The position numbers were made by a program, and so were the translations under genes. The notes under the pieces are model-generated. The model worked only from the letters and a program-made list of their open reading frames with translations, had not been told where the DNA came from and did not search any database. A stretch of DNA of 64,000 nucleotides from JAPPOI01 sp028818055 (GTDB lineage Bacteria > Pseudomonadota > Alphaproteobacteria > Rhodobacterales > Rhodobacteraceae). Below are positions 25,743 through 34,924 of this stretch, piece by piece (position 1 is the first letter of the stretch; every line of letters starts with the position of its first letter). The stretch spans positions 3,295,776-3,359,775 of the forward strand of contig OZ253954.1 in NCBI GenBank assembly GCA_965267405.1, in the 5' to 3' direction.

Positions 25743-27221
25743 ATGGATGCAATTGACGCCAATGGCAAATTCGAGCCGGTTCCGGTCCCATTTAATCTGG
25801 CCGAATACGTGCTTTGGAATAATGGCGCCGACGACGAGAAGATCGCGATGGCCGTTGTCGGGGTGTCGGGAGCCAAGCGTTGGAGTTATGGCGCTTTGCG
25901 CGAAACCGTTCTGCGAACGGCGTCCGGCCTGATCGAATCCGGTTTGAGACCGGGTGACCGACTTCTCTTGCGACTAGGCAATTCAGCCGATTTTCCAATC
26001 GTTTTTCTGGCAGCTGTTTCGGCGGGAATTTTGCCTATTCCAACCTCGGACATGCTGACCAACGACGAAGTTGCAAAACTGATCCGTGTGGTCGAGCCAA
26101 AGGCAATTGCTGGCCGCGGTAGCGGGTTTCTGGATCCAGATGTCCTGAGAACTTCACGCCCACTGAAGGCCCCAATTCTCGGTCCACCCGAGCGACCGGC
26201 GTATATCATCTTTACCTCTGGCACGTCTGGTAAGCCTATGGGGGTTGTGCATGCCCATCGTGCGATCTGGGCCCGCCGCGCAATGATCACGGGCTGGTAT
26301 GGGCTGACAGCAGATGATCGCATGATGCACGCTGGGGCCTTTAACTGGACCTATACCCTTGGCACTGGCTTGATGGACCCTTGGTCGGTTGGAGCGACTG
26401 CCGTTGTTCCTGAGGCGGGAACCGACATCGCCGCCCTGCCCTTGCTGATGAAACGTCACGACGCCAGCATTTTCGCCGCCGCTCCGGGCGTGTTCCGCCG
26501 ATTGCTGCGTGACGAGCTTCCCAGTCTTCCCAAGCTGCGCCACGCCTTGTCGGCGGGTGAAAAGCTGCCGGAACCAATCGCCAAAAAGTGGCGCGAGGCA
26601 ACATCAACAGATGTTCACGAGGCCTTTGGCCAGTCCGAGTGCTCAACTTTCATATCCGGCGGGCCGGAACGCCCTGCCAAACCTGGCAGCTTGGGTTTTG
26701 GCCAGCCCGGACGCCGAATTGCGATTCTTAACGATGATGGTCCGGTCAAACGCGGAGAGCCGGGGCAAATCGCAGTCGACCGCAATGACCCAGGCGTCAT
26801 GCTTGAATACTGGCGGGACGCGGAGGCGACGAAAGCGAAGTTTCAGGGGGATTGGTTTTTAACCGGGGATATGGGTGAGATGGATGATGCCGGCGCAATT
26901 ACTTATCTCGGCCGCCGCGATGACATCCTGACGGCTGGCGGATACCGGATTTCGCCGGTTGAAGTCGAAGAAGCCATGATCCGACACGCGGGCATAACCG
27001 ACGCTGCGGCGGTCGACGAACACCTTGGGACTGATACGACTATCGTCGCTCTGCACTATGCTGCGGAAACACAAATCAGCGAGGCGGACTTGCGCGCGCA
27101 TGCAAACCAGTATTTAGCATCCTACAAGCAACCAAGACGATTTCATCACCACAGCTCGCTGCCGCGCGGCGCGGGCGGAAAGTTATTGCGGGCGCGATTG
27201 CGCACACGAAACGGTACCTAA
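25743..27221 (+). CDS. AMP-dependent acyl-CoA synthetase-like protein
   Basis: 492 residues. The AMP-binding signature YIIFTSGTSGKPMGVVH is near residue 155; AFGQSEC (A5-type), WFLTGDMG, YLGRRDDILTAGGYRIS and a C-terminal GGKLLRARLR with the expected catalytic lysine are all present. It would activate a carboxylic acid to an acyl-CoA through an acyl-adenylate; the pattern is nearest to benzoate- or medium-chain-acid ligases, but the substrate is uncertain. No ribosome binding site is clear before the ATG at 25743. frnE-like follows after one base. Confidence 0.83.
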   Translation: MDAIDANGKFEPVPVPFNLAEYVLWNNGADDEKIAMAVVGVSGAKRWSYGALRETVLRTASGLIESGLRPGDRLLLRLGNSADFPIVFLAAVSAGILPIPTSDMLTNDEVAKLIRVVEPKAIAGRGSGFLDPDVLRTSRPLKAPILGPPERPAYIIFTSGTSGKPMGVVHAHRAIWARRAMITGWYGLTADDRMMHAGAFNWTYTLGTGLMDPWSVGATAVVPEAGTDIAALPLLMKRHDASIFAAAPGVFRRLLRDELPSLPKLRHALSAGEKLPEPIAKKWREATSTDVHEAFGQSECSTFISGGPERPAKPGSLGFGQPGRRIAILNDDGPVKRGEPGQIAVDRNDPGVMLEYWRDAEATKAKFQGDWFLTGDMGEMDDAGAITYLGRRDDILTAGGYRISPVEVEEAMIRHAGITDAAAVDEHLGTDTTIVALHYAAETQISEADLRAHANQYLASYKQPRRFHHHSSLPRGAGGKLLRARLRTRNGT

Positions 27222-27222
27222 C

Positions 27223-27873
27223 ATGATCAAACTCGACATCATCTCAGATCCGATTTGCCCCTGGTGCTACATCGGCAAATCGAAGCTGGATCGCGCGCTT
27301 GAAAAACATCATGACCATCCGTTCACCATCGAATGGCATCCGTTTCAGCTTAATCCCGATATGCCCGAAGGCGGTATGGATCGGCGCGAATACCTTGAGA
27401 CCAAGTTTGGTGGCAAAGAAAACGCTGTGCGTGTCTATGGACAGATTGCCGACGCAGCCGAGGCTGCAGGGCTGAACATCAACTTCGAAGGCATAAAGCG
27501 CACGCCAAACACTATCGACGCCCATCGCCTGATCCATTGGGCCGGTTTGGAGGGGCGCCAAACGGCTGCCGTGTCCCGACTCTTCAAAGCCTACTTTGAA
27601 GAAGGCAAGGACATCGGTGACCGGTCTGTCCTTTTGCAGATCGCCGAGGATATCGGATTGGATCGCGCGATGATGGAGCGACTGTTTGAAAGCGATGCCG
27701 ACACAGACGACATTCGTGCCCGCGATGCGCACGCCCGCGAACGCGGTGTGACTGGCGTGCCGACGTTTGTGATTGGTAATCAGCACGTCGTGCCAGGGGC
27801 ACAGCCGGTTGAGCTTTGGAGTCAGGTCATTCAGGAACTTGTCGCCGCCCGGAACGCCGAAGACGCGTCATGA
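27223..27873 (+). CDS. DsbA/FrnE family thioredoxin-fold oxidoreductase
   Basis: 216 residues. The start MIKLDIISDPICPWCYIGK contains a CPWC active-site motif (Cys12 and Cys15). The C-terminal GVTGVPTFVIGNQHVVPGAQ carries the cis-Pro loop. There is no signal peptide, so it acts in the cytosol. FrnE relatives are disulphide isomerases or related to 2-hydroxychromene-2-carboxylate isomerase. It begins one base after the acyl-CoA synthetase stop and overlaps the next MFS gene by ATGA. Confidence 0.85.
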   Translation: MIKLDIISDPICPWCYIGKSKLDRALEKHHDHPFTIEWHPFQLNPDMPEGGMDRREYLETKFGGKENAVRVYGQIADAAEAAGLNINFEGIKRTPNTIDAHRLIHWAGLEGRQTAAVSRLFKAYFEEGKDIGDRSVLLQIAEDIGLDRAMMERLFESDADTDDIRARDAHARERGVTGVPTFVIGNQHVVPGAQPVELWSQVIQELVAARNAEDAS

Positions 27874-29090
27874 CCGAAGCCGAAAAACTGGCCATCCCGC
27901 GCATCGAGCTTTATGCGCTTCTGGCGATGCTGTCTGCCACCATCGCGTTTTCTATCGATGCGATGCTTCCTGCATTGCCCGATATCGCGTCAGAGTTAAG
28001 CGCAGACGACCCGAACCGGGTTCAGCTGGTCATTGCGACGTTTGTTCTGGGCATGGGGCTGGGCACATTTGTGTCGGGGCCATTGAGCGACGCCTATGGC
28101 CGCCACTCCGTCGCTGTCGGAGGTGCCGCTCTCTATATTGTTGGGGCTCTCGTATCGGCCATTTCAGAGTCCATCGAGCTTCTTCTGATTGCACGGTTTT
28201 TCCAGGGCCTGGGCGCCGCAGGTCCCCGCGTTGTTGCAATGGCGATCACGCGTGACCTCTTTTCAGGTCGGCAGATGGCAAAAATCGTCAGCCTGATCAT
28301 GACAGTGTTCACCTTAGTTCCCGTCTTTGCACCGACCTTGGGTGCAGCAATCAACTGGGCATTCGGGTGGCGTGCAATTTTCGTGTCTTTTGCCGTCTTT
28401 TCCATCGTCTCGATGCTTTGGCTGACGCTTCGACTGCATGAGACGCATCCGCCGGAAAAACGCCGTCCTTTCCGCCCAGCCAAACTTTGGGAAGGGTTTA
28501 AAGAGATCATTACGAACGGGTACGTGACCCGGGCGATGAGCGTTCAGATCCTGGTGTTCTCGATGCTGTTTGTGGCGCTGATGACCTCTCAGCAACTCTA
28601 CGACGAGGTGTTTGGGCGGGGTGATAGTTTTCCGTTCTGGTTTGGAGCGGTGGCCGCAGTATCGGCCTTCGCGAGCATTTTGAACGCAGCGATTGTGATG
28701 AAGTTCGGCATGCATGCCGTTGTTCGCGTTGCGCTTTCCGCCCAGTTCGCGCTGAGCGCGGGTTACCTGTTGATCCTTTTGACGACTGCCCAAACCTCAC
28801 CTATCACGTTTGTTGGCTTCGTTATCTGGCAGATCACGATTTTCAGCATGGCGGGATTTGGGATAGGAAACCTGAATGCCATCGCAATGGAGCCGTTGGG
28901 CCATATCGCCGGGATGGCGGCATCGTTGATGTCGGCCATTTCAACGATTGTCGCCATTGTCATCGCTGTTCCCATTGCTCAGGCGTTCGACGGAACGCCG
29001 CGCCCTGCTGTCTTTGGCGCGTTGATCTGTTGTGGCTTGGGACTGGCGACGATGTGGCGCTTGCGCGAACCGGAACTGGCCACTGACTAG
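27870..29090 (+). CDS. Bcr/CflA-type drug efflux MFS transporter
   Basis: 406 residues from the ATG at 27870. MLPALPDIASEL after the first helix and LGTFVSGPLSDAYGRHSVAV in loop 2-3 match the Bcr/CflA group, followed by ARFFQGLGAAGPRVVAMAI (motif C). About twelve transmembrane segments. It probably exports hydrophobic drugs or sulphonamide-like compounds by proton antiport. Its start overlaps the frnE-like stop, and its end overlaps the convergent mfd stop by three bases. Confidence 0.85.
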   Translation: MTEAEKLAIPRIELYALLAMLSATIAFSIDAMLPALPDIASELSADDPNRVQLVIATFVLGMGLGTFVSGPLSDAYGRHSVAVGGAALYIVGALVSAISESIELLLIARFFQGLGAAGPRVVAMAITRDLFSGRQMAKIVSLIMTVFTLVPVFAPTLGAAINWAFGWRAIFVSFAVFSIVSMLWLTLRLHETHPPEKRRPFRPAKLWEGFKEIITNGYVTRAMSVQILVFSMLFVALMTSQQLYDEVFGRGDSFPFWFGAVAAVSAFASILNAAIVMKFGMHAVVRVALSAQFALSAGYLLILLTTAQTSPITFVGFVIWQITIFSMAGFGIGNLNAIAMEPLGHIAGMAASLMSAISTIVAIVIAVPIAQAFDGTPRPAVFGALICCGLGLATMWRLREPELATD

Positions 29091-32000
29091 GCTGCGGTTC
29101 TGGCCTTTTTGGCGAGATCCTGTGCCACAGCGAAGGCACCCTTGATCTTGTCGCTGTTCTTCTTCCAATCGCGACGCACGATAATCTTGTTGTCTTTGAC
29201 CTTGGCCAAACCACGCTGGTCCTGAATGAACTCGACCAGACCGGCCGGGTTGGCAAACTTATCATTGTGGAACTGGATGGTTGCACCTTTTGGACCGGTA
29301 TCCAGACGCGCGATGCCTGCTTTCTTGCACTCGGCCTTGATGCGTACGACCAGAAGCAACGTGTTCACTTCCTTCGGCAATTTTCCGAAGCGGTCGATCA
29401 GTTCAGCAGCGAAACCTTCCAATTCGACCTTGGTCGAAAGCGACGAAAGACGGCGATAAAGACCCAAACGCACGTCAAGATCGGGCACATAGTCTTCTGG
29501 GATCAGCACAGGCACGCCAAGATTGATCTGTGGAGCCCATTGGTCGTCAGCATCAGAAAGGCCTTCCAGTTCGCCCGCTTTGATTTTGGCAATCGCCTCT
29601 TCCAGCATCGACTGGTAAAGCTCGTAGCCCACTTCGCGAATATGCCCTGATTGCTCTTCGCCCAGAAGATTGCCAGCTCCTCGTATATCGAGGTCTTGGC
29701 TTGCAAGTGTGAAACCTGCACCAAGGCTGTCGAGCGATCCCAACACGCGCAATCGTTTCTCGGCTTGCGGCGTAAGTTTCGCGCGCGGTTTGGTCGTTAG
29801 ATAGGCGTAAGCGCGGGTTTTCGATCGGCCAACGCGACCGCGGATCTGATAAAGCTGCGCAAGACCGAACATATCGGCACGATGAACGATCATTGTGTTG
29901 GCGGTCGGAATATCCAACCCGGACTCAACGATCGTTGTCGCAAGAAGCACATCGTATTTGCCGTCGTAGAAAGCATTCATCCGGTCATCCAGTTCGCCCG
30001 CGGCCATCTGGCCATGAGCCACGACGTACGTGACTTCTGGCACCTGATCTTTCAGCCATTCCTCCATTTCGGGAAGATCGCTGATGCGAGGTACGACGAA
30101 GAATGACTGTCCACCGCGATAATGTTCGCGCAGCAGCGCCTCGCGCAGGGTCACGGTATCGAATTCGCTGACGTAGGTTCGAATGGCCAGCCGGTCGACA
30201 GGCGGCGTGCCAATGATCGACAGATCGCGCACACCGGTCAGGCTAAGCTGCAATGTCCGTGGAATTGGCGTTGCCGTGAGTGTCAGAACATGGATGTCCG
30301 AGCGTAGGGATTTCAGGCGCTCTTTATGGCTGACACCAAAGTGCTGCTCTTCATCGATGATCAACAGCCCGAGGTTCTGAAACCGCACAGTTTTCGCCAG
30401 AACTGCGTGGGTTCCGATGACGATATCAACGGTGCCGCGCGCCAGCCCATCGCGGGTTTTTTGCGCCTCCTTGGCACCGACAAACCGCGAAAGCTGCCGA
30501 ACTTCGACCGGGAAGCCCCGGAACCTGTCCTGGAACGACTTTGCGTGTTGGCGCGCTAGAAGAGTTGTCGGCGCAATAACCGCGACCTGAACACCGGACA
30601 TCGCGGCCACAAAGGCCGCCCGCATGGCGACCTCGGTTTTTCCGAACCCAACGTCGCCACAGACCAGACGATCCATCGGACGACCGGATGCAAGATCGTC
30701 CAAGGCGTCATTGATGGCTTTGAGCTGATCGTCTGTTTCTTCGTATGGAAAACGTGCGGAAAACGCGTCCCACATGCCGTCGGGTGGCGAAAGAACCTCG
30801 GCCTTCCGTAGAAGCCGTTCTGCAGCAACACGAATAAGCTTATCCGCGATATCGCGGATGCGTTCTTTGAGCTTGGCTTTCTTGGCCTGCCATGCGCCTC
30901 CACCAAGGCGGTCAAGCAAACCTTCGTCATGTCCGTATCGGCTGAGAAGTTCGATGTTCTCAACAGGCAGGAACAGGCGATCTCCACCGGCATATTCCAG
31001 GTAAATACACTCGTGCGGAGCACCAAGCGCTTCCACAACTTCCAGACCCATGTAGCGACCAACCCCGTGATCGACATGAACGATCAGATCGCCAGGGCTG
31101 AGCGTCTGCGTTTCGGTGAGGAAGTTTTCGGCGCGTCGTTTTTTCTTTGGTGCACGGACCAATCGGTCGCCCAGAACATCCTGCTCCGAGATAATCGTCA
31201 GCCCGTCAGGGCCTTCAAACCCGTGCTCCAGCGCCCAGACGGCAAGGAATACCCCGCCGGTCCCCTCTGGCACATCGCGCCAGTCCGAGATCGTGGTTGC
31301 CCCGGTGATGTCCTGATCCTCAATCAGACCGATCAGGCGTTCTCGGGCGCCTTCCGAATAGGAAGCGATAACCACTTGTCCGGCTGACCGCTTGCTTTGC
31401 ACGTGGCTGGCCAGCGATCCGAACAGACTGACCTGCTCCTGCTGACGTTCCGGTGCAAAGTCACGCCCGATCCGCCCGCCAGCGTCAATGACCCCCGGCC
31501 CTGTTGGTTGCGGAAGCGCCGAAAGTTGCAGGATCCGAATAGAATTTGTGGCCACGCCCCAGGCATCATCATCAAGGTACAGAAGGTTGGGCGGACACGG
31601 TTTATACACCGTGTCGATCCTGCCCTTTGCGGTCATCGCTTCGCGGCGCGAGTCGTACTGATCTTCGATCGCTTCCCAACGCGACAGACGCGCCGGTGTG
31701 ATCTGATCATCCAGCAAAACGCTCGCGTCCGGCAAATAGTCGAACAGAGTTTCAAGTTTTTCATGGAAAAACGGCAACCAATGCTCGACCCCGGCGTGCT
31801 TTTTCCCCGCGCTCACGGCCTCGTAAAGCGGGTCGTCTGTTCCGGCTGCACCAAATTCAAGTCGGTAGTTTTGCCGGAACCGCGTGATTGAAGATTCATC
31901 GAGAATAACTTCGCTGACAGGAGCAAACTCTACCTGTGACAGCTTTTCGGTCGTGCGCTGGGTGACCGGGTCAAAGCGACGTGCACCGTCCAAGACATCG

Positions 32001-32536
32001 CCGAAGAAGTCCAGACGAACCGGGCCGCTTTCACCGGGTGGGTAAATGTCCATGATGCCACCGCGAATGGCGTAATCCCCGGGCTCGGTCACGGTCGGAG
32101 ACTGCACGAAACCCATGCGCACCAAGAACGCGCGCAGCGCCGCTTCATCGACGCGGTTTCCCACAGTTGCCGTGAAAGCGGCTTCGGTCAGGATTTCCCG
32201 AGCCGGTACGCGTTGTGTCACAGCGTTCAGCGTCGTCAGTACGATGAACCGCTTGGGCATGTCATGCACAAGTGCCGCCAGCGTCGCCATTCGAGCGGCG
32301 GCGATGTCCGCGTTCGGCGAGACGCGGTCAAAAGGCAGACAATCCCAACCCGGGAATTGAATCACCGGGATCGACGGCGCAAAGAATGCCAGCGCCTCGC
32401 GCATGGCCGCCATTCGTTTGTCGTCGCGCGCAACGTGCAACACAGCACGGCCGTTCTTGTCCAATTCGGACAAGACCAGCGTCGCGTCGAAGCCTTCAGG
32501 CGCTCCGCCGACCGTGATGTGATTGGGTTGGGACAT
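29087..32536 (-). CDS. mfd: Transcription-repair coupling factor Mfd
   Basis: 1149 residues. The UvrB-like N-terminal part is followed by the RNA-polymerase interacting domain (PGDLIVHVDHGVGRYMGL) and the RecG-like translocase, with Walker A CGDVGFGKTEVAMRA, the Walker B-type box IIDEEQHFGV and LTLTATPIPRTLQLSL. It removes stalled RNA polymerase at lesions and recruits UvrA. The ATG at 32536 was preferred over one 12 codons upstream on N-terminal similarity; neither has a strong ribosome binding site. Confidence 0.97.
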   Translation of the reverse strand: MSQPNHITVGGAPEGFDATLVLSELDKNGRAVLHVARDDKRMAAMREALAFFAPSIPVIQFPGWDCLPFDRVSPNADIAAARMATLAALVHDMPKRFIVLTTLNAVTQRVPAREILTEAAFTATVGNRVDEAALRAFLVRMGFVQSPTVTEPGDYAIRGGIMDIYPPGESGPVRLDFFGDVLDGARRFDPVTQRTTEKLSQVEFAPVSEVILDESSITRFRQNYRLEFGAAGTDDPLYEAVSAGKKHAGVEHWLPFFHEKLETLFDYLPDASVLLDDQITPARLSRWEAIEDQYDSRREAMTAKGRIDTVYKPCPPNLLYLDDDAWGVATNSIRILQLSALPQPTGPGVIDAGGRIGRDFAPERQQEQVSLFGSLASHVQSKRSAGQVVIASYSEGARERLIGLIEDQDITGATTISDWRDVPEGTGGVFLAVWALEHGFEGPDGLTIISEQDVLGDRLVRAPKKKRRAENFLTETQTLSPGDLIVHVDHGVGRYMGLEVVEALGAPHECIYLEYAGGDRLFLPVENIELLSRYGHDEGLLDRLGGGAWQAKKAKLKERIRDIADKLIRVAAERLLRKAEVLSPPDGMWDAFSARFPYEETDDQLKAINDALDDLASGRPMDRLVCGDVGFGKTEVAMRAAFVAAMSGVQVAVIAPTTLLARQHAKSFQDRFRGFPVEVRQLSRFVGAKEAQKTRDGLARGTVDIVIGTHAVLAKTVRFQNLGLLIIDEEQHFGVSHKERLKSLRSDIHVLTLTATPIPRTLQLSLTGVRDLSIIGTPPVDRLAIRTYVSEFDTVTLREALLREHYRGGQSFFVVPRISDLPEMEEWLKDQVPEVTYVVAHGQMAAGELDDRMNAFYDGKYDVLLATTIVESGLDIPTANTMIVHRADMFGLAQLYQIRGRVGRSKTRAYAYLTTKPRAKLTPQAEKRLRVLGSLDSLGAGFTLASQDLDIRGAGNLLGEEQSGHIREVGYELYQSMLEEAIAKIKAGELEGLSDADDQWAPQINLGVPVLIPEDYVPDLDVRLGLYRRLSSLSTKVELEGFAAELIDRFGKLPKEVNTLLLVVRIKAECKKAGIARLDTGPKGATIQFHNDKFANPAGLVEFIQDQRGLAKVKDNKIIVRRDWKKNSDKIKGAFAVAQDLAKKARTAA

Positions 32537-32578
32537 GGGTGGGTGACGTAACCGCCCTGTAGCTGCTGTCAACCGGTC

Positions 32579-33115
32579 TTAGAACACGCCCGGCACGACG
32601 TAGAGATTTTTAAACATGCCGAACATCGCAGTGATGAAGATCGAAATAACACCCAGCAACTGCGTGATGAAGCGATGGCGCATCAGGCGTTTGATCAAGG
32701 CCTCACCCTGCAGATCGGCCGCGTCGATCACGCGTGCTGTGCCCAAGGACAAAAGCGCAAGAATGCACATCGGCGCCACGAGCAAGAACGTGGCTTGAGC
32801 AAATTCAACATCATACATGAACGACATCAGTACCAGCACAGTCATCGTTGCCGAGCCAAAAACCATGATCCAGCTTCCAGCCGTTTCGGCGATGTAAAGG
32901 ATGCGGTTCTTGTTCACGCGCACCAGGTCGTTGAGGTCCTGCATCGCATCGGTATCGGGATTGCGGCGCGCCCGGACAATCATGTCAAACGGAACGCCAA
33001 GGACCCAATGGCTGACAGAAGACCACAGCACCGCAAGCGCGATCCAGTACCAAAGGTTCGAAAATGATCGCATGTCGATCACTTCGAAAACGGTCTCGTA
33101 CCAATCCACTACCAT
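32579..33115 (-). CDS. Integral membrane protein, 'component of SufBCD complex'-like
   Basis: 178 residues with about four transmembrane segments. The conserved opening MRSFSNLWYWIALAVLWSS and SHWVLGVPFDMIVRARRN matches, from memory, a Rhodobacteraceae protein often labelled 'component of SufBCD complex'. No suf genes are in the window, so that label is weak. The ATG at 33115 and a GTG two codons later are both possible starts; AGGGG lies before them. It lies upstream of mfd on the same strand and is divergent from hemB. Confidence 0.65.
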   Translation of the reverse strand: MVVDWYETVFEVIDMRSFSNLWYWIALAVLWSSVSHWVLGVPFDMIVRARRNPDTDAMQDLNDLVRVNKNRILYIAETAGSWIMVFGSATMTVLVLMSFMYDVEFAQATFLLVAPMCILALLSLGTARVIDAADLQGEALIKRLMRHRFITQLLGVISIFITAMFGMFKNLYVVPGVF

Positions 33116-33225
33116 CCCCTGAGTAGAATTTCAGCGGACACTAGAAAACCGCCGCAGACTTGACCAGCCCATAAGCTCCCGTTACCGCAAAAGAAACCAC
33201 AATCGTGAATGAAAGGCCGCACCTG

Positions 33226-34221
33226 ATGTCAGTTGGTCGCCATCCTGCAACTCGGTTCCGCCGCACCAAGCGGCTTGATGGCATGCGCCGGTTGGTTGCC
33301 GAAACCCAGCTGTCAAAAGATGACCTTATCTGGCCAATGTTTGTGCGCGAGGGTAACAACGACGAAACCCAGGTTCCTTCAATGCCGGGCGTTTCGCGTC
33401 TGACGATCGACCGCATTGTCGCGCAAGCCGAACGCGCCGCGAATTTGGGCATTCCCGCAGTTTGCCTGTTTCCTTACACGGAAACCGAATTGAAAACGGA
33501 AGCCTGCGAAGAAGCATGGAGCCCGGACAACCTTTCCAACCGGGCGACCCGCGCGATTAAAGAAGCGGTCCCGGAAATGGTCGTCATGACCGATGTCGCG
33601 CTCGACCCGTATAATATCAACGGTCACGACGGCATCGTCCGAGACGGCATTATCCTGAACGACGAAAGCGTTGAGGCGTTGGTCAAAATGGCATTGGCAC
33701 AGGCGGATGCCGGTGCAGACATCCTTGGGCCTTCCGATATGATGGATGGCCGTATCGGTGCGATGCGAAACGCTCTCGAAAGCGCTGGGCACACGGACAC
33801 GGCCATCCTGAGTTATGCCGCAAAGTACGCCAGCGCATTCTACGGCCCGTTCCGCGACGCGGTTGGCGCAACAGGACTGCTGGTTGGCGACAAAAAGACC
33901 TATCAGATGAACCCTGCCAATTCGGACGAGGCCCTAAGGCTGGTCGAACGCGATTTGGCTGAGGGCGCCGACATGGTCATGGTCAAACCGGGAATGCCAT
34001 ATCTGGACATCTGTCGCAGGGTCAAAGACGCCTTTGGTGCTCCGACATTCGCGTATCAAGTATCCGGTGAATTCGCGATGATCAAGGCGGCTGCTCAAAA
34101 CGGTTGGCTTGATGGCGACAAGACCATGATTGAAAGCCTTTTGGCCTTTAAACGGGCCGGATGCGATGGTGTTTTAACCTATTTTGCACCCGACGTCGCA
34201 GAAGCGCTGAATTCCGCGTAG
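33226..34221 (+). CDS. hemB: Porphobilinogen synthase (delta-aminolevulinate dehydratase)
   Basis: 331 residues from the ATG at 33226. The active-site lysines are Lys200 (AILSYAAKYASAFYGPF) and Lys254 (MVMVKPGMPYL, the Schiff base). The metal site reads VALDPYNINGHDG, with Asp and Ala where zinc-type enzymes have cysteines, which marks a magnesium-type enzyme as in Rhodobacter and Pseudomonas. It makes porphobilinogen for heme and related tetrapyrroles. The frame opens at GTG 33205, but GAAAGG before 33226 favours the later ATG. Confidence 0.95.
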   Translation: MSVGRHPATRFRRTKRLDGMRRLVAETQLSKDDLIWPMFVREGNNDETQVPSMPGVSRLTIDRIVAQAERAANLGIPAVCLFPYTETELKTEACEEAWSPDNLSNRATRAIKEAVPEMVVMTDVALDPYNINGHDGIVRDGIILNDESVEALVKMALAQADAGADILGPSDMMDGRIGAMRNALESAGHTDTAILSYAAKYASAFYGPFRDAVGATGLLVGDKKTYQMNPANSDEALRLVERDLAEGADMVMVKPGMPYLDICRRVKDAFGAPTFAYQVSGEFAMIKAAAQNGWLDGDKTMIESLLAFKRAGCDGVLTYFAPDVAEALNSA

Positions 34222-34337
34222 CGACCCCGATCCTGGCACTATAGAGGGTGACTCTTTCTGCCCGCTCCCCTATACTTTGTGCAAGTGGCCACAAAAGGTC
34301 ACAACTTGAGGCCACGATCGAGCAAGGGTGGAACCCA

Positions 34338-34895
34338 ATGAAACATCTTTCAAGACGCACGCTTGTTGCCGGCACGGCAGCGCTTTTTGCGCTTTCCGCC
34401 TGCGGCAACGGTATCGGCAGCGATGGCGCTGCCAAATTGGACGCGCGCGTAGACGCCGCGTTGAACTATCTAGACGTCAATTACCCCGGCACGCGGGATT
34501 TGCGCGACAAATCGGTTGGCATGCTGGTGATGCCGTTGATCACCGAAGCCAGTTTCGGATTTGGTGGATCCTATGGGCGCGGCGCCCTTCGCGTGAATGA
34601 CATCTCAGTCGACTATTACTCGGCCGCTCAGGCCAGCTTCGGTGTTCAGGCCGGCGCACAGCAGTACGCGCATGTTCTGTACTTCATGACTGAAGAGGCT
34701 TTGGCTGAGTTCCGGAGTTCTTCCGGATGGGCAGCAGGTGCTGACGTCGAATACGCGTTGAACGATCAGGGCGGCAACTTGTCCGCCGAAACAACAACAG
34801 TGTTGTCACCTGTGGTGGCGGTCGTCTTCGGACAGGCCGGGCTTTTGGCTGGGGCGTCTGTCGAAGGCACAAAATACACGCGGATTATTCCATAA
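34338..34895 (+). CDS. SYLF (YSC84)-domain lipoprotein
   Basis: 185 residues from the ATG at 34338. A signal MKHLSRRTLVAGTAALFALS ends at the lipobox LSAC (residues 18-21), with a possible twin-arginine motif SRRTLVAG. The rest is a SYLF/YSC84-like domain: KSVGMLVMPLITEASFGFGG, then a glycine-rich centre and VVAVVFGQAGLLAGASVEGT. Members bind lipids; the bacterial role is unclear. A terminator follows 31 bases past the stop. Alternative upstream starts lack a signal. Confidence 0.75.
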   Translation: MKHLSRRTLVAGTAALFALSACGNGIGSDGAAKLDARVDAALNYLDVNYPGTRDLRDKSVGMLVMPLITEASFGFGGSYGRGALRVNDISVDYYSAAQASFGVQAGAQQYAHVLYFMTEEALAEFRSSSGWAAGADVEYALNDQGGNLSAETTTVLSPVVAVVFGQAGLLAGASVEGTKYTRIIP

Positions 34896-34924
34896 AACCA
34901 TAAGCTTACAAACCAATGCTTATG

